Below, piece by piece: positions 1-7,872 of a DNA stretch of 64,000 nucleotides. Both the position numbers and the translations under genes were made by a program. Under the pieces are notes generated by a model, which was not told where the DNA came from, did no database searches, and saw only the letters and a program-made list of their open reading frames with translations. Source of the stretch: Brachybacterium phenoliresistens (GTDB lineage: Bacteria > Actinomycetota > Actinomycetes > Actinomycetales > Dermabacteraceae); assembly GCF_000576425.1 (NCBI RefSeq), contig NZ_KK069991.1, forward strand, positions 1 through 64,000, in the 5' to 3' direction. Each line of letters begins with the position of its first letter. Positions within the stretch are counted from its first letter, which is position 1.

Positions 1-198
1 GCCGAGACCTGCGGCCCGATCATCCGCGACCAGGACCGCACCGCCTTCGTCTCCGTCCAGCACCCGGGCGAGGACGGCGAGTTCGGCGCCCAGCGCTCCT
101 ACTTCCCGGACTACGACGGCACGGGCCCCCGCCCCTCCGTCATCCAGATCCTCAAGGGGTCCCACGGCAAGCCCGGCAAGGGCAAGGGGCGCCGCTGA
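1..198 (+). CDS. PhoX-family (DUF839) phosphatase, C-terminal fragment
   Basis: An open frame enters from the left edge and stops with TGA at 196-198, giving the last 65 residues of a protein. The tail has a Thr-Cys-Gly-Pro stretch, then FVSVQHPGE, an aromatic SYFPDYDG segment and a PRPSVIQI motif, followed by a Lys/Gly/Arg-rich end. The VQHPGE...RPSV signature is typical of the C-terminus of PhoX-type calcium-dependent alkaline phosphatases (DUF839), which are normally Tat-exported and release phosphate from organic esters. The catalytic core and signal peptide lie outside the window, so activity cannot be judged. A strong hairpin follows the stop. The family call rests on motif recognition only. 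Confidence 0.75.
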   Translation, partial: AETCGPIIRDQDRTAFVSVQHPGEDGEFGAQRSYFPDYDGTGPRPSVIQILKGSHGKPGKGKGRR

Positions 199-217
199 TC
201 CCCGCCCGATCCGCATC

Positions 218-262
218 GGAGGCCGGCGTCCCGGGAGCATCGTTCCCGGGGCGCCGGCCTCC
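218..262 (+). terminator. GC-rich hairpin after the phoX-like gene
   Basis: The arms at 218-236 and 243-262 pair over about 19 bp with one G-U pair and a 6-nt loop. No U-tract follows, as is common for actinobacterial terminators. It sits 20 bp after the stop. The rest of 199-403 shows no gene, only the promoter of the next operon. Confidence 0.6.
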
Positions 263-391
263 GGCGTTCCCGCGGGAACGCCTCGCGCCCGACCCGGGGG
301 AATGCCGCTGACCTGCGGCGTCGCCGGGATCGCCGGCGGCCCCGCCGACCGCTCGGTCGGCGGGCACCTGCCCACGGCGGGCGCTGAGCTA

Positions 392-397
392 TAGCGT
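392..397 (+). promoter_or_regulatory. -10 box (TAGCGT) of a leaderless start
   Basis: TAGCGT is followed by 6 nt and then the ATG at 404. No Shine-Dalgarno sequence lies in the gap, so transcription would begin at or next to the start codon. The same TAGCGT-spacer-start arrangement recurs at 38243 (minus), 38684 and 47028. I see no convincing -35 hexamer. Confidence 0.55.
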
Positions 398-403
398 GGC
401 GCC

Positions 404-1450
404 ATGCACATGATGCGTGAGACCGGCACCGACGCCCACAGGATCCTGCCGGACGTCTCTGCCGCCGTGGGGGGCACACCGCTGATCCGTCTCGAGAAGC
501 TGTTCCCCGGCTCCGACGTCGAGATCCTCGCCAAGCTCGAGACGCTGAACCCCGGCGGCAGCACCAAGGACCGGCCGGCCCTCGCCATGGTGCGGCGCGC
601 CCTCGCCGACGGCGTGCTCGCCCCGGGCGGGACGGTGGTCGAGTCCAGCTCCGGCAACCTCGGCCTGGCGCTGGCACGGGTCTGCTCCGCCCACCGGCTG
701 CGCTTCGTGTGCGTGGTCGATGCGCGGACCAACCGCTCCACCGTCGCGGCGATCCGCGCGCTGGGCGGGGAGATCTCCCTGGTCGCCGAACCGGACGAGG
801 CCACGGGCGACTTCCTCACCGCACGGCTGGCCCGCGTCCAGGACCTGCTGGCGCAGATCCCCGGCGCCGTGAACCTGCACCAGTACGGCAACCCCGCCAA
901 CCCCGGGGCGCACCGCGACGGCACCATGCGCGAGATCGCCGAGGCCCTCGACGGCGACCTCGACGTGCTGATGGCGGCGGTGAGCACCACCGGCACCCTC
1001 GCCGGGTGCAGCCAGTACATCCGCGAGCAGGGCCTGCGCACGCGGACCGTCGCCGTCGACGCCGTGGGCAGCGTCCTGTTCGGCGGGACGTCCGGACGGC
1101 GCCCCCTGCCGGGCATGGGCGCGGGCGTGGTCACGCCGATCTCCGAGACCGTCCGCCCGGACGAGGTGATCCGGGTCGAGGCCGTGGAGTGCGTGATCGG
1201 CGCGCGTCTGCTGGCCCGCGCCGAGGGGATCCTCGCCGGCGCCTCCACCGGCGGCATCGTCCACGCGCTGGGCACGCTCGTGCCCCGCCTCGACCCCGGC
1301 ACCCGGGTGGTCCTCGTGATCCACGACGGCGGCATGCCCTATCTCGAGACCGTCTACGACGACGACTGGGTCGCCGCGGAGCTCGGGGCGTCATCGGCCG
1401 ACCTCGACCACGGCACCGCCGCGCTGCGGAGGACCGCCGACCGTGGCTGA
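404..1450 (+). CDS. SbnA/cysteine-synthase-like PLP enzyme
   Basis: This is a 348-residue fold-type II PLP enzyme of the cysteine synthase superfamily. Lys55 in NPGGSTKDRPA is the expected Schiff-base lysine. The next loop reads ESSSGNLGLAL, closer to SbnA (O-phosphoserine plus glutamate, on the way to 2,3-diaminopropionate) than to the TSGNTG loop of ordinary CysK. A glycine-rich phosphate loop (STTGTLAG) lies near residue 200. The ATG at 404 is chosen because it stands 6 nt after a TAGCGT box. The gene overlaps the next by 8 bp and begins a three-gene operon. No SbnB-like dehydrogenase is adjacent, so a diaminopropionate product is only one option. Resemblance to Rhizobium Y4xP is recalled, not tested. 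Confidence 0.75.
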   Translation: MHMMRETGTDAHRILPDVSAAVGGTPLIRLEKLFPGSDVEILAKLETLNPGGSTKDRPALAMVRRALADGVLAPGGTVVESSSGNLGLALARVCSAHRLRFVCVVDARTNRSTVAAIRALGGEISLVAEPDEATGDFLTARLARVQDLLAQIPGAVNLHQYGNPANPGAHRDGTMREIAEALDGDLDVLMAAVSTTGTLAGCSQYIREQGLRTRTVAVDAVGSVLFGGTSGRRPLPGMGAGVVTPISETVRPDEVIRVEAVECVIGARLLARAEGILAGASTGGIVHALGTLVPRLDPGTRVVLVIHDGGMPYLETVYDDDWVAAELGASSADLDHGTAALRRTADRG

Positions 1451-3107
1451 GCCCGCATCGGCCGCCGCGCCGCGCCGGCTCGTGGTCGTCGGCGGCGGGC
1501 CCAAGGCGCTGTTCGCGCTCGAGGCCCTGGCCTCCCGCCTGGACCCCGAGCAGGGGCCGCCGCTGCACGTCACCGTCGTCGACCCGCAGGAACGGCCGGG
1601 CCCCGGCGCGGGGTATGCGACGGACCAGCCCGATGCCGTCCGCCTCAACGTCGACGTGGCGATCCTCGATGCGCCCGCGAGCGGCGCCGCCGGCTCCTTC
1701 GCCGCGTGGGTGCGAGAGCACCGTCCCGAGCTCGCGGAGGATCCGTACCCGCCGCGCGCCGTCGTCGGGGACTACCTCCTGGAGCGATGGAAGCACTGCC
1801 GCGAGCGCTGGCGCGGCATCGGCCCCCTCGTGCACCGGCAGGGCACGGCCGTCGGCGCCCGCCGGGACGGTGAGGGCTGGAGGGTGCAGGTCCTCGCCCC
1901 GGGCGCGGCGCATCCCGAGGAGCTGGCCTGCGACGAGCTGCTGCTGGCCACCGGCCACGCCGGCACGCACCGCGGCGCCCTCGCCGCCGCCTGGGAGGGG
2001 CCGGAGCGCCTCGTGCCCGCCGTCCACCCCGTGGGGACCATGCTGGATCCCGCCTCGGTGCCGCCCGGCGCGCGCGTCGCGGTGCGCGGCGCCGCGCTCA
2101 CCTTCCTCGACGCCGCGCTGGTGCTCACCGAGGAGCGCGGCGGGAGGTTCGTCGCCGACCCCGGATCGGGCGCCCTCGTGCACCGCCGCGGCGCGGACGA
2201 GCCCGCGACCATCCTTCCCACCGCACGCCATGGCCTGCTGCTGCACCCCAAGCCCGCCCCCGGGACCGTCCTGCCCCACGACGCCCGGGCAGCGATCGAC
2301 CAGGGGCGGCGGCGTCTCGCGCAGGCGCGGCCCGGGGCCGTCGCGGCCTCCATCCCGCAGGTGATCGGCATCGTCGAGGACACGGCCGCGGCGCTGCTCG
2401 GCGGCGCGGCATCGGCCCGCGAGGACGTCGTGCGGACGCTCGCCACGGGCCGCGAACCGGACCTGGCCGAGGGGCCCGGCAGTGCGGAGCGGGCCCTGCG
2501 CCGCGCGGTCGACGTCGCCGCCGGCATCGTCGTGCCCGGTCCCGCCTGGGCCCTGGGCCGGGCCTGGTCCGGGCTGTACCCGCAGATCACCCGGGCTCTG
2601 CGGGGCAGCGGCGCGCCCGAGCCCGTGTGGCGGGAGCTCCGCGACGCCGCCCAGGTGCTCGAGCGCTTCGCCTTCGGACCGCCGCTGATCACCGCCCGCA
2701 AGCTCCTGGCGATGCTCGACTCCGGCGCCGTGGACCTCTCCTGGCTCGAGGCGGGCACCCGGATCGGGCCGCGCCGCATCACCGGGGTCCCCGCCGGGGC
2801 CGCGGCCGCCGATGTCGTCGTCGACGCGGTGCTGGCCCCGCCCGGCGTGCGCCGGCTCCACGACCCGCTCCTGGAGCAGCTGCGGGCCGATGGGCACCTG
2901 CACATCCGTCCCGGACGGCGCGGGGCCGTGGTCGACGAGGACGGCACCGCGCTCGACGCCGTGGGGCGGCGCGTGGAGGGTCTCGTGCTCATCGGCCGGC
3001 CCACCGAGGACCACGTGATCGGCCATGACACCCTGAACCGGCACCTCCACGACGAGATCGACCACTGGGCCCTGCGCCTGGCAGGAAGGGTACGAGAGCA
3101 TGCATGA
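1443..3107 (+). CDS. FAD/NAD(P)-binding oxidoreductase-like protein
   Basis: This 554-residue protein opens with a Rossmann motif, VVVGGGPKAL, at residues 14-23. A GPGAGYA segment and an Asn-Val near residues 58-70 follow, a layout of the FAD-NAD(P)-binding (NAD_binding_9-like) family. A second dinucleotide-binding strand, LLLATGHAGTH, lies near residue 165. There is no signal peptide or membrane helix. The GTG at 1443 overlaps the upstream gene by 8 bp, and the last 8 bp overlap the downstream gene, so translational coupling is likely. Its position between two PLP enzymes suggests it oxidises or reduces their intermediate. The substrate is unknown, and a siderophore-type hydroxylase role is conceivable but unsupported. 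Confidence 0.7.
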   Translation: MAEPASAAAPRRLVVVGGGPKALFALEALASRLDPEQGPPLHVTVVDPQERPGPGAGYATDQPDAVRLNVDVAILDAPASGAAGSFAAWVREHRPELAEDPYPPRAVVGDYLLERWKHCRERWRGIGPLVHRQGTAVGARRDGEGWRVQVLAPGAAHPEELACDELLLATGHAGTHRGALAAAWEGPERLVPAVHPVGTMLDPASVPPGARVAVRGAALTFLDAALVLTEERGGRFVADPGSGALVHRRGADEPATILPTARHGLLLHPKPAPGTVLPHDARAAIDQGRRRLAQARPGAVAASIPQVIGIVEDTAAALLGGAASAREDVVRTLATGREPDLAEGPGSAERALRRAVDVAAGIVVPGPAWALGRAWSGLYPQITRALRGSGAPEPVWRELRDAAQVLERFAFGPPLITARKLLAMLDSGAVDLSWLEAGTRIGPRRITGVPAGAAAADVVVDAVLAPPGVRRLHDPLLEQLRADGHLHIRPGRRGAVVDEDGTALDAVGRRVEGLVLIGRPTEDHVIGHDTLNRHLHDEIDHWALRLAGRVREHA

Positions 3108-4566
3108 GAACCCCGCCCCCACGATGCTGCGCGAGGGCTGCCGCGGCCTGCCGCCGCTGGACGCCCGGCTCGAGCCGTGGATGCAGGAGCTGCTCGCGGA
3201 TCCTGCGGCGTGCGCCGATCTCCTCGCGCGGCACGGCAGCCCCGTGAACCTGCACGACTTCGCGGCCCTGTCCCGCAATGCCGCCGAGCTGGAGGAGGCC
3301 GCCGCCGCGACCGGCACGCCGCTGCGGATCTTCGCGGCCCGGAAGGCCAACAAGACGCTCGGCCTCATGGAGGCGGCCCGCGCCCGGGGGCTCGGCCTCG
3401 ACCTCGGCAGCCACCGCGAGCTCTCCCAGGCCCTCGACCTCGGCATCGCCCCCGAGGACATCATCGTCACCGCCGCCGTGAAGCCGGAGCCGCTGCTGCG
3501 CCTGGCCCTGGACTCCGGCGTCACCCTCGCCCTCGACAATCTCGACGAGGCCGCTGCGGTGGACCGCCTGGCCGCCGACCCCGGCGCCGCGCGCGCCGGC
3601 GCCGCCCACCCCGTCGCGCTGCGCCTCGCGCCGAGCCCTGACGAGCTGATCGCCCCCACCCGGTTCGGCGAATCGGCGGCGACGTGGACGCACTGGGCGC
3701 AGGCCCGTGCCCAGCAGGATCGCGCCGGGCAGGACCGCGCCGGTGCGGCGGACCCGCTGCGCATCGACGGCGTCCACCTGCACCTGCACGGCTACGACGC
3801 CGCCGCGCGGGTGCGCGCCATCGGCGAGGCGATCCAGCTGCTCGATGCCCTGCGGGCCCTCGGGCATCGGCCCGCGTTCCTCGACATCGGCGGCGGGATC
3901 CCCATGTCCTACCTGGACGACGCCGCGCAGTGGGCGGCGTTCCTCGCGGCCCGCGAGGACGGCGCCGCCTCCGACGGCGGCCCGCTGACCTGGCGCGACG
4001 AGCCGCTGCGGCAGTTCTACCCCTACCACCAGTCGACGGTGCGCGGTCCCTGGCTCCGCGCCGTGCTCGCCGGGGAGATCGCCCCGGGGGTGAGCGTCGC
4101 CGCGGCGCTGGCCGACCGGGCCCTGGAGCTGCGCTGCGAGCCCGGGCGCTCCCTCCTGGACGGCTGCGGCATGACCCTGGCCTCCGTGGTGCAGCGGACC
4201 ACCACCAGCGACGGCGTGGGGCTGGTCGGCCTGGAGATGAACCGGACCCAGTGCCGCTCGACCTCGGACGACTTCCTGGTCGACCCGATCCTGGTGCGCG
4301 GCTCCGCGGAGCCCTCCCCGCCGATGACCGGCTTCCTGGTGGGCGCCTACTGCATCGAGGCGGAGCTGATCCTGCGGCGCCGGCTCACGTTCCCCCGCGG
4401 GGTCGGGATCGGGGACGTGATCGCCCTGCCGAACACGGCCGGATACCTCATGCACATCCTCGAGAGCGCCTCCCACCAGCTGCCGCTCGCCTCGAACCTC
4501 GTCTCCGGGGACGGGGGCTTCGTCCGCGACCGCATCGACGCGCAGCCGGCGGTGCGCCCCTGGTGA
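3100..4566 (+). CDS. Y4yA-like fold-III PLP decarboxylase
   Basis: This 488-residue protein resembles the Orn/Lys/Arg/DAP decarboxylase 2 family (alanine-racemase fold). Residues 78-86, FAARKANKT, carry the probable PLP lysine (Lys82). LDIGGGIP near residue 265 and RCEPGRSLLDGCG near residue 347 match the phosphate-binding Gly loop and the EPGR motif. It is longer than LysA (about 420 residues) and fits the poorly characterised Y4yA branch. The ATG at 3100 has GGAAGGG upstream and overlaps the preceding stop by 8 bp. As the last gene of the cassette it probably decarboxylates or epimerises the product of the two upstream enzymes. That role is inferred. Confidence 0.75.
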   Translation: MHENPAPTMLREGCRGLPPLDARLEPWMQELLADPAACADLLARHGSPVNLHDFAALSRNAAELEEAAAATGTPLRIFAARKANKTLGLMEAARARGLGLDLGSHRELSQALDLGIAPEDIIVTAAVKPEPLLRLALDSGVTLALDNLDEAAAVDRLAADPGAARAGAAHPVALRLAPSPDELIAPTRFGESAATWTHWAQARAQQDRAGQDRAGAADPLRIDGVHLHLHGYDAAARVRAIGEAIQLLDALRALGHRPAFLDIGGGIPMSYLDDAAQWAAFLAAREDGAASDGGPLTWRDEPLRQFYPYHQSTVRGPWLRAVLAGEIAPGVSVAAALADRALELRCEPGRSLLDGCGMTLASVVQRTTTSDGVGLVGLEMNRTQCRSTSDDFLVDPILVRGSAEPSPPMTGFLVGAYCIEAELILRRRLTFPRGVGIGDVIALPNTAGYLMHILESASHQLPLASNLVSGDGGFVRDRIDAQPAVRPW

Positions 4567-4617
4567 GAGGGGCGCGCCCCCGCAGGGGCACGCCCCCGTC
4601 CCCGGAGGGCGGGCCCG
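4567..4617. terminator. Inverted repeats between convergent genes
   Basis: The 51-bp gap between two convergent genes is almost all G and C. It contains nested GGGGCG/CGCCCC and CCCC/GGGG pairings (4569-4574 with 4591-4596). It probably ends transcription from both sides, but in such GC-rich sequence pairings are cheap. Confidence 0.4.
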
Positions 4618-5961
4618 TCAGCGGGAGCTGTCGTCGGTGAACACGTCCGGGACGCCGTCGAGATTGGTGTCCACCTTCTCCTCCTCGGCGATGCGCCGGT
4701 AGCGGGCGTTGCGCGGGATGAGGATGAGCGCGCCGACGATCGCCGCGAGCAGCGAGGCAGTGAGCACGCCGACCTTGGCGATGTCGTGCAACGGATCGCC
4801 GGAGTCGTAGCTCAGCTCCGCGACCAGCAGCGACACCGTGAAGCCGATGCCGGCCACGGCGGCCATGCCCACCAGGTCCACCCAGCGGATCGCGGGGTCG
4901 AGGTTCGCGCGGCGCAGCCGCGTGATGAGGAACGTGGTGCCGACGATGCCGAGGATCTTGCCGCCCACCAGGCCGGCCATGATGCCCAGCGCGACGGGGG
5001 AGGCCCATGAGGCCACCAGGCCCGAGAACCCGCCCACGGCGACGCCGGCGCTGAGGAAGGCGAACACCGGCACCGCGAAGCCGGAGCTCAGCGGCCGGAA
5101 ACGATGCTCGAAGGTCTCCGCGAGGGAGTAGCGCACGCCGTCCTTCTCCCGGGCGGTGGCGGGGACGAGGAAGGCGAGGGCCACGCCGGCGATGGTCGCG
5201 TGGATGCCGGAGTTCAGGAACAGCGCCCAGGTGATCAGGCCCAGCGGCAGCAGCAGGATCCACGCCGCCGTGAACGAGCGGTGGAACCAGGACTGCGCCT
5301 TCTGCGCCAGCAGGGCGAAGATCGCCATCGGCACCAGGGCCACCAGCAGGTACACCGGCTGGAGGTCGCTGGTGTAGAAGATCGCGATGATGAGGATCGC
5401 CAGCAGGTCGTCGACGATCGCGAGGGTCAGCAGGAAGGTCCGCAGCGCCGAGGGCAGGTGCGTGCCCACCAGGGCGAGGACCGCCAGGGCGAAGGCGATG
5501 TCGGTCGCGGCGGGGATGGCCCAGCCGCTGAGCGCGCCCTCGGGGCCGCGCAGGGTGATCGCGACGAACACCAGCGCCGGCACGGCCACGCCGCCCGCGG
5601 CGGCGGCCACCGGCACCAGGGCCCGGCCGGGATCGCGCAGATCGCCGTGGACGAACTCCTGCTTCAGCTCCAGCCCGGCGAGGAAGAAGAAGATCGCCAG
5701 CAGGCCGTCGGCCGCCCAGTGCCCGATGGACAGGTCCAGGTTCAACGGGCCGATGTGGAAGCCGATGTGGGCGTCGCGGAAGGAGGCATACGCCTCAGAG
5801 GCGCCGGAGTTCGCCAGCAGCAGGGCCAGGCCCGCGGCGATGACGAGGATCAGGCCGCCGGTCGTCTCCGCCGTGAGGATGCGTTCGATGCGGCTGAGCT
5901 CGCGGTAGGTCCCGCGGGAGAGGACGGCGTCCTGCTCGTTCTTGGGTCGTGCAGTGCTCAT
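4618..5961 (-). CDS. nhaA: Na+/H+ antiporter NhaA
   Basis: This is a 447-residue membrane protein of the NhaA family, which expels Na+ in exchange for protons. It has about 11-12 hydrophobic segments, starting with LILVIAAGLALLLANS, then the conserved FFLAGLELKQEF and the IVDDLLAILIIAIFY helix with the acidic pair used for cation binding. A GGGVAVPA-like unwound region (AAAGGVAVPALVF) and the SSGFAVPVFAFLSAGV segment are also family features. The C-terminus carries a short charged tail. The ATG at 5961 has an AGGAGGAG ribosome site. It lies 70 bp downstream of an nhaD-like gene on the same strand, so the two antiporters are probably co-transcribed. Confidence 0.92.
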   Translation of the reverse strand: MSTARPKNEQDAVLSRGTYRELSRIERILTAETTGGLILVIAAGLALLLANSGASEAYASFRDAHIGFHIGPLNLDLSIGHWAADGLLAIFFFLAGLELKQEFVHGDLRDPGRALVPVAAAAGGVAVPALVFVAITLRGPEGALSGWAIPAATDIAFALAVLALVGTHLPSALRTFLLTLAIVDDLLAILIIAIFYTSDLQPVYLLVALVPMAIFALLAQKAQSWFHRSFTAAWILLLPLGLITWALFLNSGIHATIAGVALAFLVPATAREKDGVRYSLAETFEHRFRPLSSGFAVPVFAFLSAGVAVGGFSGLVASWASPVALGIMAGLVGGKILGIVGTTFLITRLRRANLDPAIRWVDLVGMAAVAGIGFTVSLLVAELSYDSGDPLHDIAKVGVLTASLLAAIVGALILIPRNARYRRIAEEEKVDTNLDGVPDVFTDDSSR

Positions 5962-6031
5962 GGGCGCTCCTCCTGGAGTCGGGGGGCTCGGGACGATCGT
6001 GACAGGGGGCGGCGCCGCCGAGCGGCGCGGC

Positions 6032-7450
6032 TCAGGGGGTGCGGGGGCGGCCCGCCCCGCGGGCGACCAGCTGCGGGGGACGGGAGGTGGCCTGCCGGGC
6101 GGCCCGGGCGAGGATCAGCAGGACGGTCAGCGCACCCAGCGCCTTCGCCCACCACGGCTGCGCGATGAACAGCAGCAGCATGGCCAGCAGCACCGGCGCC
6201 AGGTAGACGAAGGCCTCGCGGACGTAGCCGAAGAACGTCGGCATGGAGACGCCGCCGTTCTCCGCAACGGACTTCACCATGAAGTTCGGGCCGTTGCCGA
6301 TGTAGGTCATGGCCCCGCAGAGCACGGCGCCCAGCGAGATCGACACCAGCAGGGCCTCCGGGACGTCGGCGACCCGCGGCTCGCCGGCCACCTGCGTGGA
6401 CATCTCGAAGAACGTCGCATACGTCGGGGCGTTGTCCAGCACCGCGGAGAGCCCGCCGGTGAGGAAGAACAGCGTGATCTCGTTCAGCGGCAGCGAGGGC
6501 GCCAGCGCGCGCAGCACCTGCAGGGCCGGCACCATCGTCACGAAGATGCCGATGAACAGGGCCGCGACCTCGGCGATCGGCGCGAAGGTGAACTCGTTCT
6601 CCGTGAAGCGGACCGTCTTGGAGCCCAGGGCGAAGGACGCCCCGGCCGCGGCGAGCATCACGAGCTCCCGCCACGGCACCCAGTTCAGGTGCTCCAGATG
6701 GCCGTGGGCGACGGCGTCGATGTCCAGCGAGGGCACCAGGGCGACGGCCAGGATGATCACGGCGAAGAAGACGAGGTTGCCCGCCCCGCCGATGCTGAGC
6801 GGCGTCTGGCGCGTCATGTCCAGGGCGATCGCCTCGGGCTTCTCCCGCGCATACATGCGGCGATCCAGCGCCCAGTACGTCGCCAGCAGGAGCGCCAGGA
6901 CGAACAGCCACTGCGGGAACAGCGAGAACGTCCACGTGAACGGGACCCCGCGCAGCATGCCCAGGAACAGCGGAGGGTCGCCCAGCGGCGTCAGCAGCCC
7001 GCCGCAGTTGGCGACCACGAAGATCGTGAACACCACCGTGTGCGCACGGTAGCGGCGCTCGGAGTTGGTGTTCAGCAGCGGCCGGATCAGCAGCATCGCC
7101 GCGCCGGTGGTCCCGATGAAGCTCGCCAGCACCCCGCCGACGGCGAGGAAGATCGTGTTCACCCGGGGCGTCGCGGCCAGGTCGCCGCGCAGGACGATCC
7201 CGCCGGAGACCACGAACAGCGACAGCAGCAGCACGATGAACTGGGCGTACTCGATCAGGGCGTGCGCCAGCAGCTCCGGATGCGCGACCACCAGCAGGCC
7301 GATCGCCACCGGCACCGCGAGCACGAGCGCGTAGATCAGCTGGTTGCGGGGCCGCTCCCAGTGATGGGCCAGCGCCGGCACCAGCGGGAAGATCGCGATG
7401 CCCAGCAGCATCGCCACGAAGGGGACCAGGGTCCAGGCGGGGAACGACAT
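6032..7450 (-). CDS. NhaD-like sodium:proton antiporter (ion transporter superfamily)
   Basis: This is a 472-residue integral membrane protein with 11-13 predicted helices. Features such as GGIVLRGDL, FIGTTGAAMLLIRPLLNTN and NCGGLLTPLGDPPLFLG match the NhaD/ArsB-like ion transporter superfamily, which usually exports Na+ or Li+. A later SAVLDNAPTYATFFEM segment is the expected pseudo-repeat of the first half. The start is uncertain. The ATG at 7450 begins MSFPAWTLVPF directly before the first helix. An in-frame GTG lies 12 nt upstream, and AAGG lies about 12 nt before the ATG. It heads an operon with nhaA and is preceded by an unusually long, structured leader. Confidence 0.82.
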   Translation of the reverse strand: MSFPAWTLVPFVAMLLGIAIFPLVPALAHHWERPRNQLIYALVLAVPVAIGLLVVAHPELLAHALIEYAQFIVLLLSLFVVSGGIVLRGDLAATPRVNTIFLAVGGVLASFIGTTGAAMLLIRPLLNTNSERRYRAHTVVFTIFVVANCGGLLTPLGDPPLFLGMLRGVPFTWTFSLFPQWLFVLALLLATYWALDRRMYAREKPEAIALDMTRQTPLSIGGAGNLVFFAVIILAVALVPSLDIDAVAHGHLEHLNWVPWRELVMLAAAGASFALGSKTVRFTENEFTFAPIAEVAALFIGIFVTMVPALQVLRALAPSLPLNEITLFFLTGGLSAVLDNAPTYATFFEMSTQVAGEPRVADVPEALLVSISLGAVLCGAMTYIGNGPNFMVKSVAENGGVSMPTFFGYVREAFVYLAPVLLAMLLLFIAQPWWAKALGALTVLLILARAARQATSRPPQLVARGAGRPRTP

Positions 7451-7760
7451 CGCGTACGGCACCTTCGGGTCGGCGCCGACGCCGACCGGACCACGGGGGA
7501 GACCCCGCTGCGGTGGGGGACCGGGTGGAGCGGCGTACGCCGACGGTGCGGATGATGGACAGGAGGCGCATGGAGGTCCTTCGCGGGGCGCGTCGAGGTG
7601 CGGACGGGAACGTTCCCGTGCCGACCAGACTTCCCGGCTCTCCGCCGCCAGTGTCTCATGATGCACCCGGACGGGAGCCGGGAGCCCGCGAGCCGGGACG
7701 GGGCGCGTCGGGCCGACCGACCGGTCACGCAATCTCCCTATCGGCCGATGACCTGGCCCG
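7451..7760 (-). promoter_or_regulatory. Long, structured 5' leader of the antiporter operon (unassigned)
   Basis: Roughly 300 nt before nhaD has no convincing gene on either strand. It holds a perfect 16-bp palindrome (7604-7619, ACGGGAACGTTCCCGT). Just upstream on the minus strand comes a conserved-looking block, GAGAGCCGGGAAGTCTGGTC (about 7625-7644), itself preceded by GACACTGGCGGCG. A short frame starting at an ATG at 7571 with GAAGGAC upstream could be a leader peptide that runs into the nhaD start region. The arrangement suggests an RNA-level switch, but I cannot match it to a known riboswitch family. Confidence 0.4.
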
Positions 7761-7809
7761 ATGGTCGGGAGCCCGAGCGCATCGCCTGGCGATGGGCCGC
7801 GCGCCTGCC

Positions 7810-7815
7810 TAGCGT
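7810..7815 (+). promoter_or_regulatory. -10 box (TAGCGT) for the MHS transporter gene
   Basis: TAGCGT is the -10 sequence seen at several other starts in this window. Here it is 57 nt before the GTG at 7873, so this transcript would carry a leader of about 50 nt with a GAGAGG ribosome site. Confidence 0.4.
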
Positions 7816-7872
7816 GGAGAGGGCCCGCGCGCATGCCGGCGCCGGGCCGCAGACCGAGAGGACGGGTATCCC

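Noticed and set aside
1131-3764. Long antisense open frame over the PLP/FAD cassette
   Set aside because: In GC-rich DNA the antisense third-position bias opens long frames. The plus-strand products carry clear family motifs, while this one is low-complexity and Arg/Ala-rich.
5958-7571. A 537-residue minus-strand frame overlapping nhaD in another frame
   Set aside because: Beyond its first codons (which could be a short leader peptide) the translation is Arg/Ala/Gly-rich and overlaps a gene with strong membrane-protein motifs.
7451-7760. Cobalamin riboswitch in the nhaD leader
   Set aside because: The AGCCGGGAAG segment looked similar to the closing part of that riboswitch, but the GGTG and GCCACTGT core in the right order is missing.
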